From contig CM049319.1 in assembly GCA_026874595.1 (NCBI GenBank), positions 62,998,917 through 63,062,916 on the forward strand: a stretch of 64,000 nucleotides of DNA, read 5' to 3'. Position 1 is the stretch's first letter. Every line of letters starts with the position of its first letter. Shown here piece by piece: positions 22,510 through 35,341 of this stretch. Source of the stretch: Sipunculus nudus (taxonomy: Eukaryota; Annelida; Sipuncula; Golfingiida; Sipunculidae). The position numbers and the translations under genes were made by a program. The notes below the pieces were generated by a model. It did not search any database. It was not told where the DNA came from and saw only the letters and a list, made by a program, of their open reading frames with translations.

Positions 22510-23475
22510 TATCCGGGCATCATTCTTAAAACAGAAGTAACCCACCCACCAGACGAAGTTTGATTGTGGTGTTTATTAAAAATATTATGATGATTGGCGT
22601 TTTTATGTATTTTTAACATGAATTATGTTGTTTTTCTTTAAAACTTACGTTAAAAAAACTGTGAATGTAGGGATAAAATGCATGTGACTATGGAATGGAA
22701 TGTACTCTTAACGCGATGAAATATATAGCTGTAAAGAGAAATTCGTCTTTATTAAATAATTTAAATCTGATTTATTTCAAAATAAAAATTGGTAAATTAC
22801 AATTATATCTTTAGAAATCAACCGGTATTTGACCCAAAATCACTACAATTGTGTGGAAGACATTTTCAATTTTAGAATATGTAACTGTTCAGTTATACCA
22901 GAACAGTAGTTTTGTTCACATGAGGGAATTTCATTAATGTTTACTCACACTTCTGAAATAGCCATCTGACCTTGAATGTCATCATCGACCTTGACTATCG
23001 TCAGTAGATATAACATGTGGTAAAAAATATTTCTTACTTCAAGGCCTTGCTAGCGTATAGCATTTTCATAAGAGAAATAATACAATATGTTTAAATATTT
23101 TATTCAATTTTAATTACACAATTCAGATTATATTCACGTGTCTATATGCAATAATAGAATGCAACAAAAACAACGCGCATGCAAGCATGCGCGGAAAAAC
23201 AACACATATATTTATCATTCAAGACTCTCTTAAAATTTGTATATGAAACTGATGAAACTTTTTAATTCAAATGATCTGATATTTATGGAAGGTTACAAAC
23301 AGAAAGGAACATATATTTCTCTTCACCACAAAGAATAATAACAAATATATGTAATGAATAAATATACAAACTGTCCAACTGTAAATAAAGTAAGGATAAT
23401 ATAATAGCAATAGGAACTGTAATGAAGTTGTAAAGAAAATCCAAGTAAAACTTATGATACACAAACCGAGAGTCA
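22510..23475. other. No gene recognised; AT-rich
   Basis: No frame with a recognisable product and no tandem structure were seen. Confidence 0.45.
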
Positions 23476-23479
23476 ATTC

Positions 23480-24090
23480 AGATTTTTCAATTGCATTTCA
23501 ATTTAACTTATGAAACTTCAGTTCCATTTCAGTTAAACATGTTTGAGCAATTATCAATTCCATTTTTAAAATTTTAATTTAATTCAAGATTAAAGAATTT
23601 TCTGATTGAAACAATTCAAATCCTATTCAAAGTTCAGTAATTATTCATTAAATTAAGAAAGTTAGAATAAGCAGTATTCATGTTCTCTAAAATTGGTCAT
23701 CTTTAAAGTAATCACAGCATAACAGTAATATAACAGTAAGCTGAGCAATGGTAAATCTGAGAACTGGAAAATTATTCATCAGTTAGACTAAATACATTTA
23801 AGTCTCTGAAGTATAATATCCATTCACTTTCAATTCATTCCATTTATATTTCTTTTAATTCCAATTCAATTCCAATTCATTTAATTTTGATTTTCTACTG
23901 ATTCCGATTCGATTTCATTTCAATTCCATTTCATTTCCAATTCAACTCCAATTCAATTCCAATTAATTTAATATGATTTTCTAATAATTCCCATTCGATT
24001 CCATTTAAATTCCATTTCATTTCATTTGATTCGAATTCAATTCCAATTCAATTTTCTATTTTTCAATTCCATTCCAATTCATACTACTTA
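23480..24090. repeat. Degenerate ATTCC/AATTC simple-sequence region
   Basis: Repeated variants of TTCAATTCCAATTCAATTCC over about 600 bp, becoming more regular between 23820 and 24070. It is old and degraded and contains no coding frame. Confidence 0.85.
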
Positions 24091-24932
24091 TCTTTAAATT
24101 CAAATTTTCTAAAGAATATAAATATTATTACATTATAACAGAACGACTGTTATGAATCTCTGCTCAGAGTCATACATGTGATATAAAAAAACTAATTAAC
24201 AAACATTTCTTATTAAAAAAAGGGGGGCTTCTTTTTAAAATTAACTACCCGTCCCTTCATATGCACGTGCTATGTCTGGTATCCAACAATTAATAAAACC
24301 AATACATTTCTGAACAAATTTATAGTGGATTCATTTAATACTACATGTTCAAATCTTATGTATATAGACAGGAAAAAATACGTATAATACATGGCACTGG
24401 CTCTACGTCTTTTTAGAATGTGTCATTGCATCAAATATATTACATCATCAACAAATATAGAGGATATCACATCAGAATTCTTTTACCTGCAGCCTTCTAA
24501 TAAACCAGGATTTTTAAAGAAAATTATTAAGCAGTAAAAACCATATACGATTTCTTTTTTTAGCTAATTTCTAAAACCTAAAATTTATGTTAAGCTGTCC
24601 CCTGGCGCAAATGTTACAAAAGTATAACTTTGTAATAGACTAAATATGCTTTCCATTTTTGTGGTTACCACTGGCAACCGGAAAGAATCGGTACTGTACT
24701 TAAATGCATTATTGTCTCCCACGGCAGCATGGTTAAAGCCTACGTTCTTGCGATGATTATCATAAACACTGCATTGATTAGCATAAATTACTCCATATAT
24801 GGCAAAATGCATGATTAGTGTATATTAACATAAGGTATTATAATGTTCCTCTATATGTATTACTGTTACATTGATATACATAACAAAGGCCACGTTTGTT
24901 TTGTATAATATTCTTCTGTTTATGTCTACAAG

Positions 24933-25034
24933 TGTTGCCCGAATCACGTGATCGGCGACAGCGAAACAGAAGTGATATCTACCGGCAATGGCCCAACACT
25001 CGAGAAGACCGCTCCAAGCATATCACTGAAATGA
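24933..25034 (+). CDS. Weak candidate terminal exon
   Basis: A pyrimidine-rich stretch ending TCTACAAG is followed by a 33-codon frame (beginning CCPNHVIGDSETEV) that ends at TGA (25032-25034). The segment is less AT-rich than its surroundings. No domain is recognised and no partner exon was located, so this may be a chance frame. Confidence 0.17.
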   Translation, partial: CCPNHVIGDSETEVISTGNGPTLEKTAPSISLK

Positions 25035-25380
25035 AACATACAACTTTCATTAGACGCTTGGAGGCAACTATAATAAGCACTATAGATTGTTTATCTTGTC
25101 GTTGTGCCTGTCGTGCCCTCTTTACTTGTTTTTGCACTACAGGTTTCACATTAATTTTCTATTAATACCAATATGGATTACTTTAATTTGTGCCACCATT
25201 CATCATACACAACGCCTTTTGCTGTATATTCTTGGTAAGGCAAACAATGTTTTTGCACCAAGGACCGAAATAGCCAAGAACCTGATTAACTTTTGTAAAA
25301 ATAAGAGATGTCTTAATGTTTTTTTCTGTAAATAATTTATCACGTTTTACGAAAATGGTCCATGGATATATGACGTGTTC

Positions 25381-25383
<3 letters not shown>

Positions 25384-25427
<44 letters not shown>
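25384..25427. repeat. (AG)n microsatellite
   Basis: About 22 AG units, continuing into an imperfect AGAC-rich tract to about 25455. The Arg-Glu and Ser-Leu frames over it are artefacts of the repeat. Confidence 0.95.
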
Positions 25428-25429
<2 letters not shown>

Positions 25430-25459
25430 CAGACAGACAGACAGACTTACAGAGAAACA

Positions 25460-28150
25460 GAGAGTGTTAAGCATAAGAGAAACAGACATATAAATAACAA
25501 TATCACAGAGAGACACGTGATGAATCAACTCCTTCCATATTTGCTTCTGACAGAGAGAGACATAATCCTTTAGAGCATTTCATGTACCACACCGGGGGTA
25601 GGTGAGGTTTACTGACCTTAACTAATCAAATTCCACCTTGGTTATCGTGGTCGTTGTAAAAGATCTGAACTACCCTTGTAATATACATATACGTATAATC
25701 GATCCGGATGACCACAAGGTTTGACAATACTTCAATAAGAGCCGTGTAGGAAAACTAATTGGTAAATGGTAGGTAGGCGATGTGGTCATGGACACAAAGG
25801 CGTATTCCTAATAGCCATGTCGTAATCTATATTGACCATGTTTCCATTATTACATAGAAAATAATCAGGTATTAATAGTCCCTCCGAGCAGTGGTCAACT
25901 ATGATAGAATCGTAGTTTTACAAAAAAAGGGAAAAAATTCGTCACATTTAAAATTTTTGTTTCTGTTTTTCCTGCATTCAATTTATGAACGTGACGTTCT
26001 GTCTACGTCTGTCGCCGAAAACTGACAAACAATGTCTGGGAGTTATGTCTGGCAACCAAGATATCAGCTCATCCGATTTCTATGGTGTACCTTGTCTAGG
26101 AAGCCCGGAGACTGACTATTTAACAGCTCAAAATATCCAATTACTCATTTCCCATACTTTAATTTAACCTATGCCAAGACATGTACTTTGAAGTCTAGTT
26201 TTGTTATGACGGTTTTCTGTGTATGAAACTGTTACTTGAAAGTCTGTCAAGGATAGTGGATGTTTGAGCCCTGACAGAGATGTGTCTCGTAATGCAGCAT
26301 TTCAGAATTTTTGATGTATACTTATAATTAACTGCCATTTCATTAATATTGCTTATAACTCATATGGCATACGGCCACGAATCATATCAGTGAGAGTGGG
26401 TGTCGCATGTGAAAAATTTGGAGCTGGATACACGATGCAATATCAGTCTGATTACAGTTCTGTGCTTTGAGTGCACCACGGTGTTCCTGCCCAGAGACAC
26501 TTGCCATGTAAAGTAGCGGTTACACGAAAGGATGTTTGAGACGACTGCAATGTGAGGAGCGTGACCCTGGTCTAGATCAGGGACTAATTATGAAAAACAA
26601 ACTCTGACCCCAACAATGCCCCGCGGCTTCTTAATAAACAGAAAGCGTAGGTCTGAATGTAGTGAAGAGGAAAATAGAGTCCTTTCAAGCAAGCTGGATA
26701 AGAAGGCAAATTACATAAGCATGTGTGTTTTTGTTACAAGGACCTCACGGAATAAGTAGTATTTTAAAAGCATGCGCATGTAAACTGTAAATCGAAGGTG
26801 TTTCCTTGCTATGTAACACAATTTGATATTAAAGTTGGACAGAAACGACCTCTGGTCGAAAGGTGATGTAGTTGTTTTAGCACGTGACCAGTTACCTTTA
26901 TCTTTATAAGTAGGGTTGATATGTTGTGCAAAATACTGTCTACTCAGATATCGCATAACGTAAACACTTTACAAGGTATGGTTTTAATTGCGTTCTAGTT
27001 TATTCCGTCACAACAGTATACCATTACGAATTACTCATGAAACCGAAAAACATACTTTAGCAGATGCTGTAGGACCTGTCTTCCAATAAGAGCGTATAGG
27101 AACTTACCCAATTCAAAGCCATGACGTCAGGAGATCGGCGATGACGTAGTAGGTATGGTGTAATCACGCTTGCCGACGTATGGAGGTTTGCAGTAAAGAC
27201 ATATACCCGCCAGAAAACACTTGAGCGGCCTCAACCAGCACGTCTTGACTGGACAACCGCATTTCCCTGCAACTGCATAGTTACCACTATTAATATGTTG
27301 AAAAATTCAAGGCATTCCTTGAAATACATTACTCTAAAGACATATTATGCAATCAAAAGAACATGGTATACTATGGTTATTATTTCATTCGCGAGGGTTT
27401 TAATCTAGCGATATGCGCGAATGTGAAATACTGATGATCTGCACAAACAAATTAGTTATTAGACCACTGGAAACAACCTAATCAGCATCCTAATCTGTGC
27501 ATGGTATCGAAACCGTCCTATGCATATTTGTAAACTTTAATAATTATAGACACGCCGTCATCACAGGAGATATAGTGACTGTGACCTGAGTCATAAGTTA
27601 ATGACTGAACCAGAAATTAGTAAGATAATGTAGGATTCATTCTAAATTTTAATTGAAACGGTTTCCTAGGTTCTGGTGCTATCACGAAAATGAAAACCCC
27701 TCGCGAAATGTTCAAAATGAAGAAATCGCGAAATTTCAGCCACGCGATTTTTCAGCTGCCACAGTATTCCAAAGCACTTTGTGTATGAGAGCATATGTAA
27801 GTCCTGATGCCGGACACTGTAGTCCGTATTGATCCCTCCTGTCTACCTATGTTTTGCTCTGAAAAATGTAATTAGTTACATTTCGAGGGATAAAATGATA
27901 TTTAAGGACAAAAGATTAAAGGACCTTTTTTCAACAAGGGAAATAAACACCTACCTTAAAAGGTATATAAGAAAAAGAATTATTTTAAAATATAAAAAAA
28001 AATCAGTATACATTTTACAAAATATCAGATCCAGTTAGTTGGGTCACGTTCACTTGTCAGATGCAAAAAAAAAAAAAAAAATCAGTTGACAGCTGCTGAT
28101 TGGATGATGTCATGTAACACTCTGGACATTTTGTTACAAATTTAAATAAA
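25460..28150. other. No gene recognised
   Basis: Short frames only. A TGACGTCA-like CRE octamer lies near 27122. A lysine-rich frame at 27829-28038 is AT-rich and unconvincing. A poly-A run lies near 28064-28081. Confidence 0.45.
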
Positions 28151-28159
28151 TGTGTTCAA

Positions 28160-28485
28160 ATTTATTATAGGGGTCTTAAGAGGAAGAAAATTTGAAGAGT
28201 CAAGGAATAATGGGGGGAGTCCAATCTAAGTTCGGAGCGTCCAAAGTGGAGAGGATTTGTGTAAATTCTTTATTTTTTGTTGATTTTTCTTAAGGATGAT
28301 ATGTCATTATCGTATCATATTCGATGAGAAATTTGCATTATATGATTATAGTGAAACGTAAGGGTCAGTTGTCAGTGCCGAGTTTCACAACTAACTTATT
28401 CACAAAAAAACGAGCGTCCGAAAGAGATTTTGAGCACCACAGGCGCTTATCCCCCGAAAGCCCTAGTTACGTCTAAAGCCTGCTA
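28160..28485 (+). repeat. GAGCGTCC dispersed repeat, copy 1
   Basis: Starts with AGGAAGAAAATTTGAAGAGT and GGAGCGTCCAAAGTGGAGA, and ends with CGAGCGTCCGAAAGAGATTT followed by a GGCGCTTATCCCCCG block. The same two blocks in the same order occur at 49725-50140; the second block alone occurs near 36309 and, inverted, at 46640-46772. Confidence 0.65.
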
Positions 28486-28539
28486 AGATATCTGGATGTC
28501 CGTGCAAGGTCTTCTCATTTAATGAAAGATTTACTCGGT

Positions 28540-28541
<2 letters not shown>

Positions 28542-28585
<44 letters not shown>
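28542..28585. repeat. (TA)n microsatellite
   Basis: A pure TA run of about 44 bp. Confidence 0.95.
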
Positions 28586-28588
<3 letters not shown>

Positions 28589-28589
28589 A

Positions 28590-29954
28590 AGTATTTTGTC
28601 AATATCAAGATAAGGTGGTATGAGATATATTTCATATTATCCCTTGCAAGGAAATTACATATTGTGCCCTCACTTAAATAAAATGAAAAATAACAATCAT
28701 TGTATACTAATTAGTATTCTAAATATGTAAAACAGCATTGTAAATACTAGAAAATAGCGTTAAAATTGAAGAAGTACAAAGCACCTATGCAATGCACACT
28801 ATTATATGTAATACAGGAAATAAAATACTTCTCATGTCATCACAGAAAAAAATCTTTCATATATCGCCCTCCCTTACCTCCAGTATCACGCAACAACACA
28901 GACAGCATGCTACCGCATGATTAAAATTCAAATGACAAAAATAGCTCTTCAACATGTAAAAAGGAAAAATTTCGAGACGGCACGCGGAAAGAAAGAGTTT
29001 TTTTATCATAACGTTTTCTATTGACGACTTGTGTCCGTATATATGCTCCCGCTCCTCGAAAACTGGCTTTCGTCAAAACACTGTCGCATTGGGCGTGGGG
29101 CGTCTCTCATGATATCCAAGAGTTTTGTATGACACAGAGTGTTTATTTAATACTTTTTATTAATTTATGTGTTTTTATTTCATCAATTTTATTCAACTGA
29201 TGCGGGATCATAAAATATAAAATTTCTCGACATATTCCTTTTTACCTGTTTACGGTCTGTGAGAAAAGTCCCGTACCCTGGTTGGGAACAGCCAAGTAAC
29301 ATGGCAAAAATAAGATTGATTTTTCTCATTAAATTCATAAATTACGTCAATTTATCATTTATTTTTTATTGAAACTTAATGAATTCCTCTACTCTCACGT
29401 TTCGAGGTGAAAACAAATACCTGACGCGGTCTCCGTGTTTGCACCTGACTTTTTCATTAAACCTTTTAAGGTCATCTTGGTCTTCTTGTTTTCAGGTAAA
29501 CAGAAAAGAAGAATTTTTGATTGTATCTAAGAAAACATATCAAGAAGCATAAAGAACATGTGGATGATGTGTTATAGAGGTAACTTGTTTGAATCTGTGC
29601 CACTGGAATTTTTAAAAATGGATTTAAGCCTCTTTCATTTTTATGTGCAGGAAATTAACCGACCTCAATGAATTTAATTGTCTGTTCAGTGAATGGCGCC
29701 AATTTATCTACAAGGGTTTAATGACAGAGAAAAATTTCCTAATTTATCAAAGAATGTTTTAATTTAAATTTAAAATTGAAAGTCTTAGGAAAGATGATAC
29801 ACATGCATAAAAACGCCTAAAGATATTTGTGTAAATTTTATGATGATATTGTTAAATGCATACTTACTGCCAATTGTCATATTTATCGCGTTTTTGGTAA
29901 AAATAATAAAAAAAAATCATCTTCAAGCCAGCAACAAAAATTATGCTAATATGT
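28590..29954. other. No gene recognised
   Basis: AT-rich with short frames; no repeat family was identified. Confidence 0.4.
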
Positions 29955-30177
29955 CAGGGGAAGATCCAGGATCTAGGAAATTGGGAGGGGGGGGGGTTCC
30001 AACCAAGGAGGTATAGTGAAAACCCTAAAAAAAGAAGATCACCAGGTCCAGGAAAGGGGGAGTCCAGGCCGCAAAATTCTGTCTGAAGCCCTTTAATAAA
30101 GCTTGCAGCGGATGAAAAATAAAGGGGGGGGGGGGGTGGTCCGGACCCCCTGGACCCCTCCCCTGGATCCGCTTCTG
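29955..30177 (+). mobile_element. GGATCCAGG-ended MITE, fullest copy (223 bp)
   Basis: The left end CAGGGGAAGATCCAGGA and the reversed right end CAGAAGCGGATCCAGGG form imperfect terminal inverted repeats. The interior has two G-runs and a G-rich/C-rich 3' part containing GGTCCGGACCCCCTGGACCC, which can fold. No coding. Flanks are TA-rich (ATATGT and TATATA) without a convincing target duplication. Partial relatives lie at 19485-19608 (inverted) and 48905-49012. Confidence 0.75.
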
Positions 30178-30179
30178 TA

Positions 30180-31640
30180 TATAGCAGAACGATATTCTAG
30201 GGATTCAAAAATTGTATCTCATTGTGACATTGTATTTCAAAAATTAATTTTAAACCTAAACTGAACAAAGGTAGTTTGACAATATTTAGACCTTAATATG
30301 TATCTTGCCAATAATCCCTATACCGGTACGAACAATTTACGCCTTTGCATTTTTTCTTCAACACCAGCTGTGGTCTGGCGTTTAATTTCCTGCAAACATT
30401 CAAATGCAAACACTAAAATTATCTTCACGGATGGTTTTCATTTTGTTCTCTTTTCTCCTTTGTATTTGTGTAGATCCATGCGGATAAATCATCGTAGTCA
30501 TACCCAAACAAACGTTATACGCCTTGAAAATGCGATCCCTGTTTTTGAGCGTCATTTTGCTGAATTATCTTATAAAAGTTAAAATTAGCTAGCACATTAC
30601 TGTTTAACAGTTTTACTGAGAATAAAATGGTCACATATTTATGGTAAACAACTGTAATGCAAACAAATTAAACTTTGTCCTACAGATTTGTGGATTATTT
30701 TTTGGCAAATGATGGCAAGGTTGGTAATGAAGCTAATTTGTGCTTTGGCACGAATTCCCTTTAAATGATTCTTAAAGCTTAAGAAAATCCTCTAAATTAA
30801 GTGTTAAGCATTTTCATCTTATCAAGAATTGAATTGATCCTTTTTAAATTTTGAAAATAAATTTCGATCCAAATATAATATAATCTTGGGAAGGTAAATG
30901 GATAACACAACTGTTTTGCTAAACAAAGAAAAGCACATCATAACAAAACAAATTTGTATTATTTATCTTTTATTAATAAGTAAAAAGCTGTAAATTTCCT
31001 CTGAAAATCATAAAAAATATTTTCTAGACCGGGGTCAAAATTGAAGCGCGCGGTGCCTGAGAAACAAACATTGTTTGGCCAAATATAGCATGTGAAAAAT
31101 AAGGATTTTAGGACAACAGGAACAATGCATGATAGGTGGTGTAGTGTAAAACTTGAGCTAAAGTCTCGAGGATTCCTTTGGTATCATTCTGGACATAGAA
31201 GACGCAACACGTTACCGCACGCACTACAAATAATTTCTCCGGGATAAACCACAGCAATGTTGTTATTCTTGAAGTTATTATTAGTTTAAAATTGTAAAAA
31301 ATAGCGTAAAATCAAATGGTCCAGATAAAATGAAACAGGAATCATTCACGTGAACTTAGTCTGTGTGTGGTGTTTAATAAGAACTCCATTAAGGGGTTGG
31401 ACCTAGCCAAATAAACTACGAACTTCAGTCCTCTTAGAAACGCCGCCACAGTCTGAATGGTAAACTGTTATTAGGACCTCAGAGATTCATATTAACGACA
31501 GATTTTATCTCCTCGATTATTGGTTGCCCCATACATATAAAACTATGACTAAATAGTTATAAAATTTTCATTAAATATACAATCTCAATATAGAGATATT
31601 CCATTTTCTTTAAATAAATAATTGAATTAAAACAATAGAA
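30180..31640. other. No gene recognised
   Basis: AT-rich. A 94-codon frame at 30298-30582 has no recognisable domain. Confidence 0.4.
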
Positions 31641-31651
31641 AAGAGTCTCAC

Positions 31652-31751
31652 CTATTATTTTTCCTCTGAGACGTGCTAACTGTGTGGCTGACAACATGGA
31701 GCAGGCGACATTAGTTACCACCAAGACAAGAAGGCAAGCCCAGGTGTTCAT
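31652..31751 (-). CDS. Candidate signal-peptide first exon
   Basis: On the minus strand an ATG at 31751 starts MNTWACLLVLVVTNVACS, which has the layout of a secretory signal peptide: short N-region, hydrophobic core and small residues before a probable cleavage site. It is followed by MLSATQLARLRGKII. The frame meets a good donor (AATAG|GTGAGACT) after 33 codons plus one base. Short first exons holding just the signal peptide are common in animal secreted and membrane proteins. No downstream exon was identified and the family is unknown. An upstream ATG (31793) would bury the signal in a longer N-terminus and is less likely. Confidence 0.4.
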
Positions 31752-32177
31752 GATAGTTGCAATGCAAGGGGACATATGCGAAGCAGACGACACTTTACCG
31801 GCTTATGAAGGAGTCAGCGAATGTTCACCCCCGGCCAGCCCTCCACAGCCCACGCGCCACGTGTTAGCGAAAAGGTCACATGGTACAACAGCTTTGTGCC
31901 AGCACTGCCCGCTATGCGACAAGCAATACCAGGAATGCTGGAGCTTGGGGGAAACCATCTGTAGATCAGTGTTAATTAGTCGTCGTGTCTTGTTCCCTTC
32001 TTCTTTGAACATGTTCTTGGAACACGGTGTGTATGCTTATGTATTCATATATTCTGTATTGATACACTCAAATTCGAAGAAAGAAAAATAAATATTATTT
32101 ATCGGCACACGATGGCGGAACAGAAGAGAAAAGATGAAGCATCTAAGAAAAAATAATCAAATTAAACTAGCAATTAC

Positions 32178-32364
32178 CTGTGCTACGCACGGTATGGAGG
32201 GAGCAGTTAGACCTGATGTCAAATAGTCTTCCATAGTTGAATGTCTTGGTTGTACAATGTTATCGTCATAAGATCTCTTTGAATCCGACATTTGGTTTGA
32301 ACTTGTGCCTGAGTCTGGATGACTTAGACGAATACGTTTCGGTTCCAATGGTGGATTGTCTTCG
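32178..32364 (-). CDS. Weak candidate internal exon, Ser-rich product
   Basis: A minus-strand frame reading EPKRIRLSHPDSGTSSNQM and onward to PSIPCVAQ ends exactly at a CAG|GTAATT donor, between codons. There is no ATG at its start; an AG-ended, weakly pyrimidine-rich acceptor lies near 32365. The product is polar and Ser/Pro-rich with a basic patch, as in a disordered nuclear protein. Its 5' part overlaps the edge of a duplicated segment (32345-32470). Not recognised; it could be chance. Confidence 0.22.
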
Positions 32365-33362
32365 GAAATTCTGGAGCATATGTATGTCGGAAATCACGGC
32401 AATCCGTACGGTGGTATCAGAGGTGATACGGAAAATAGGACAAATCGCGTTACGCAGTTAATATACATGTATAGATCAATATATGTATGGTGTTATGCAT
32501 AAAAATCTGATTGAAGCCAAGAGACTGGCCGGAGAATTTTTCGGAGAAGTTAATATGATAGGTAAAATCAATTTTATATGAAAATATATTAGGTTGAACA
32601 TGGCCATTTTAAGTTGCCGTCCGAGCCAGTCAACCCGCCAGAAAAAGAACTTGTTTTCTTGCATGGTAGTTCAGTTGCGCTGAGACGTGTTCTCGATAAT
32701 TGCATTCCCATTATCACACACAAAAACTGAGCACTCCCATGGTCGGGCAACCCCGCTGCGCAAAGCTTCGTGGTAACATTATAGTATGTGGTATATTTAA
32801 TGGCTGTATATATATTTTTTTAATATCACGCATTCCGAAAGACCATTTCTGTTTAAAAGCTGGGCCAATGTTTTCTATTGAGACAGTCACTGCATTCATT
32901 ACCGTTCTTGAAATAATGATTCTTTTAAAGATCCCCTTTTTGAGCATTCTCCTCATGCGAGATCTCGTCTATAAAGGGATTCCTTGTGCACAATAGACCT
33001 TATTCCTGCGCGGAGGTTACCTTTTGGGAAGGGATCACCAATGGGAATTATTTCAGACCATTGACCGCGAAATGCACGAAACCCCAACATCGCCCCCGGA
33101 GAAAGCTCGGTCCCGGCATCACATACTCTATGGCCTTTCTGTAACCAGGAACGCAAAAAGAAAAGAGGCGCCCGTGGGGGCAAAATATTCAAATTATTAA
33201 TTATGCACGTAATACGCAAATGTTGCACATAAAAGTTGGTTGAATCTCTTCGGACAAACCAGTAGCATATGTATATCGAAAATCATGGCAATCCGTTCGG
33301 TGGTACCAGAGGAGATATGGAAAATCACACGAATCGCGTTAGGTTTTTAATATATAGATTGC
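32345..33362 (+). repeat. Direct ~115-bp duplication, 890 bp apart
   Basis: 32345-32470 and 33237-33362 match in direct orientation: TCTTCGGA, AGCATATGTAT, a TCATGGCAATCCGT or TCACGGCAATCCGT block, CGGTGGTA and AATCGCGTTA. In one plus-strand frame both copies read N-H-G-N-P-(Y/F)-G-G-x-R-G-D-x-E-N-x-T-N-R-V, with changes mostly at third or exchangeable positions. It may be a fragment of a mobile element's coding part or a duplicated noncoding repeat. Confidence 0.65.
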
Positions 33363-33824
33363 ACCCTAAATCAATGTAAGATATCTGCATTTATGAAAAT
33401 ATTTTCCAGTATTATTTTTCAAAATGGGTGGAAGTAATATACATAAACGTTTGTTAATAAATTAAACATCGTTTAAATCAGTGAGAATTAAATAAATAAA
33501 TATATATACCATCAGAAAGAGCTCTGTACCAGGTTTAAGACGGTTAACACTTCCTGGATCTTACATTAATTTTGGAAGACGTTTTGGCTGAAGTTTATTC
33601 AAGAGGATTTGCCAGATTGCTTCCTTAAAGTTAGTCTGAGAACAGTTTTGGGGTTATTCTTTGCCTTTTTATTCTGCGATATCTATACATTATACGCAGC
33701 GTATATGCAGTCCAGTTAGTTCAAGCGAGATCATTTTGAGGCTCGATTATGAGCGGAAGCATTACAACACAACAGCTGATAGGAATGACGTCCGACCTTA
33801 AAGCAAGGTATGTGGGACAATTCA

Positions 33825-33950
33825 GTTATAGCCCAGTGGAATGTTATGCATCATGTAAAGTTTTACGCTCGGCTTCGCATCGCGATTGCCATGTATGACA
33901 CACGCCTCGTAAAGCCTTACATGATGCATAACATTTAATAAGGGTATAAC
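33825..33950. mobile_element. Palindromic MITE-like hairpin (126 bp)
   Basis: The two halves are near-perfect inverted copies about position 33887. The outer ends are GTTATAGCCC and GGGTATAAC. The inner 28-bp arms (33840-33867 and 33908-33935, core GTTATGCATCATGTAA) differ at two positions and are separated by a 40-nt loop. No clear target duplication was found. Confidence 0.75.
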
Positions 33951-33981
33951 CAATATATATAAGAAGAGCGCTACAATAATC

Positions 33982-34121
33982 AGGGCCATTAAGCCTGCAG
34001 CGCGCTCACCTTTTTTGGGAACCAACCGTGAAAAATCTCATTTGCTTGGCTGAGATTTGAACTCACGACCTGCCGGCTTAGTGACCTGTGCTCTACCCCA
34101 TAGACCCCGGAAGCCGGTTGA
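33982..34121 (-). mobile_element. tRNA-derived SINE, head fragment
   Basis: On the minus strand it starts near the ACCGGCTTC end, passes a tRNA A-box-like region (GTAGAGCACAGG) and a B-box-like GTGAGTTCAAATCTC, then runs into the conserved body (AGCGCGCTGCAGGCTTAATGG). It is colinear with the fuller copies at 54854 and 60311, but the 3' half is missing. Confidence 0.75.
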
Positions 34122-34649
34122 CCTTTTCGTAAACCCCATGGAACGACTGTGTACCAACCAGAGAGGAGGGTTTACAGGGGACACAAGGGACGCGCATCCC
34201 TCTTTTCGACCTATAAACATCAAGGAAATACAGGCTTAAGACCATAAAACAGCAGATTTTGTTTCTCGCACCAATTGTTTCCCTGTTGTATGCGAGACAT
34301 AAGGTAAAATGTGGTCGATTGTTGTAGGCGAGATTTTGGGTAAAACGTATTAAACCGGCCTCGCAATGTGACCCTCTCCTCCCAACATCCTTAAATCCAC
34401 CCCTGAAGGTGGCCAATAATTGGAAAGAGTTGGATACCTGCGTCATCTCGGGATCTTATTTAGGAACTACGTATTGTTTTGACCTAACGAGATTTTATTC
34501 ACCAATATATTATGGATACTTTTATTTATAAGACACGACTCTGAGGTTCGTTGTTCTTTAAGCTTATAACCGCACACCCGATGATGTCTTTATTTTCTTT
34601 TTTACATCTATATTGTGATTCGCGGTGGTCACATGAACTTCACGGTGGT

Positions 34650-35258
34650 CACTCCTCGGGTATGCACATTCTTGAATGATGCAAAGTGTGTCCTAAGGGG
34701 GGTCATCTGACATATTGTCACCTAAATCTCGAGATGCGTCACTTTATTTTATTTTAAAAGAGCGAGCGATTGCCGCGCCCTCTATCACCCGGCCATTCAA
34801 GCTGTATTGCAGTTTTACCATTAGGGAATTGCACTACATCCCTTAAAAAAGTGCCTGAAAAAAAGAATAAAAAAATCTGATGTTTTGGTCTCGTTTGAAT
34901 TGATTAATAATTAAATTTCGATATACTTCCACAACGTCTACATTTCCCACTTTTATGGCTTGAATGCAGTGAGGCAATTATGACCCCTCAAATCAGTCTT
35001 GAAGCATTTGGATTACCATCTATTTTACTATTCACAGATGAAAACAAACAATACACCAACATGTTCAATTTTTCTGAGATTATGCTTTTAAGCCAAACAA
35101 TGCATTATATATACCACCTCAACTATTAAAACATCTACATCATCCTGGTGTCTCTGTGACTCCGGGTAATGGTCCATGTCGATTCACCTGTGGGAGGGTG
35201 TCCCGCACTTACCTTGCTGGAGTCACGCGGACGTTTACAAACGCAAGCATAGGTACTA

Positions 35259-35341
<83 letters not shown>

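Noticed and set aside
24585-24812. 75-codon minus-strand frame as an exon
   Set aside because: It has no recognisable domain and no splice or partner-exon signals that I could defend.
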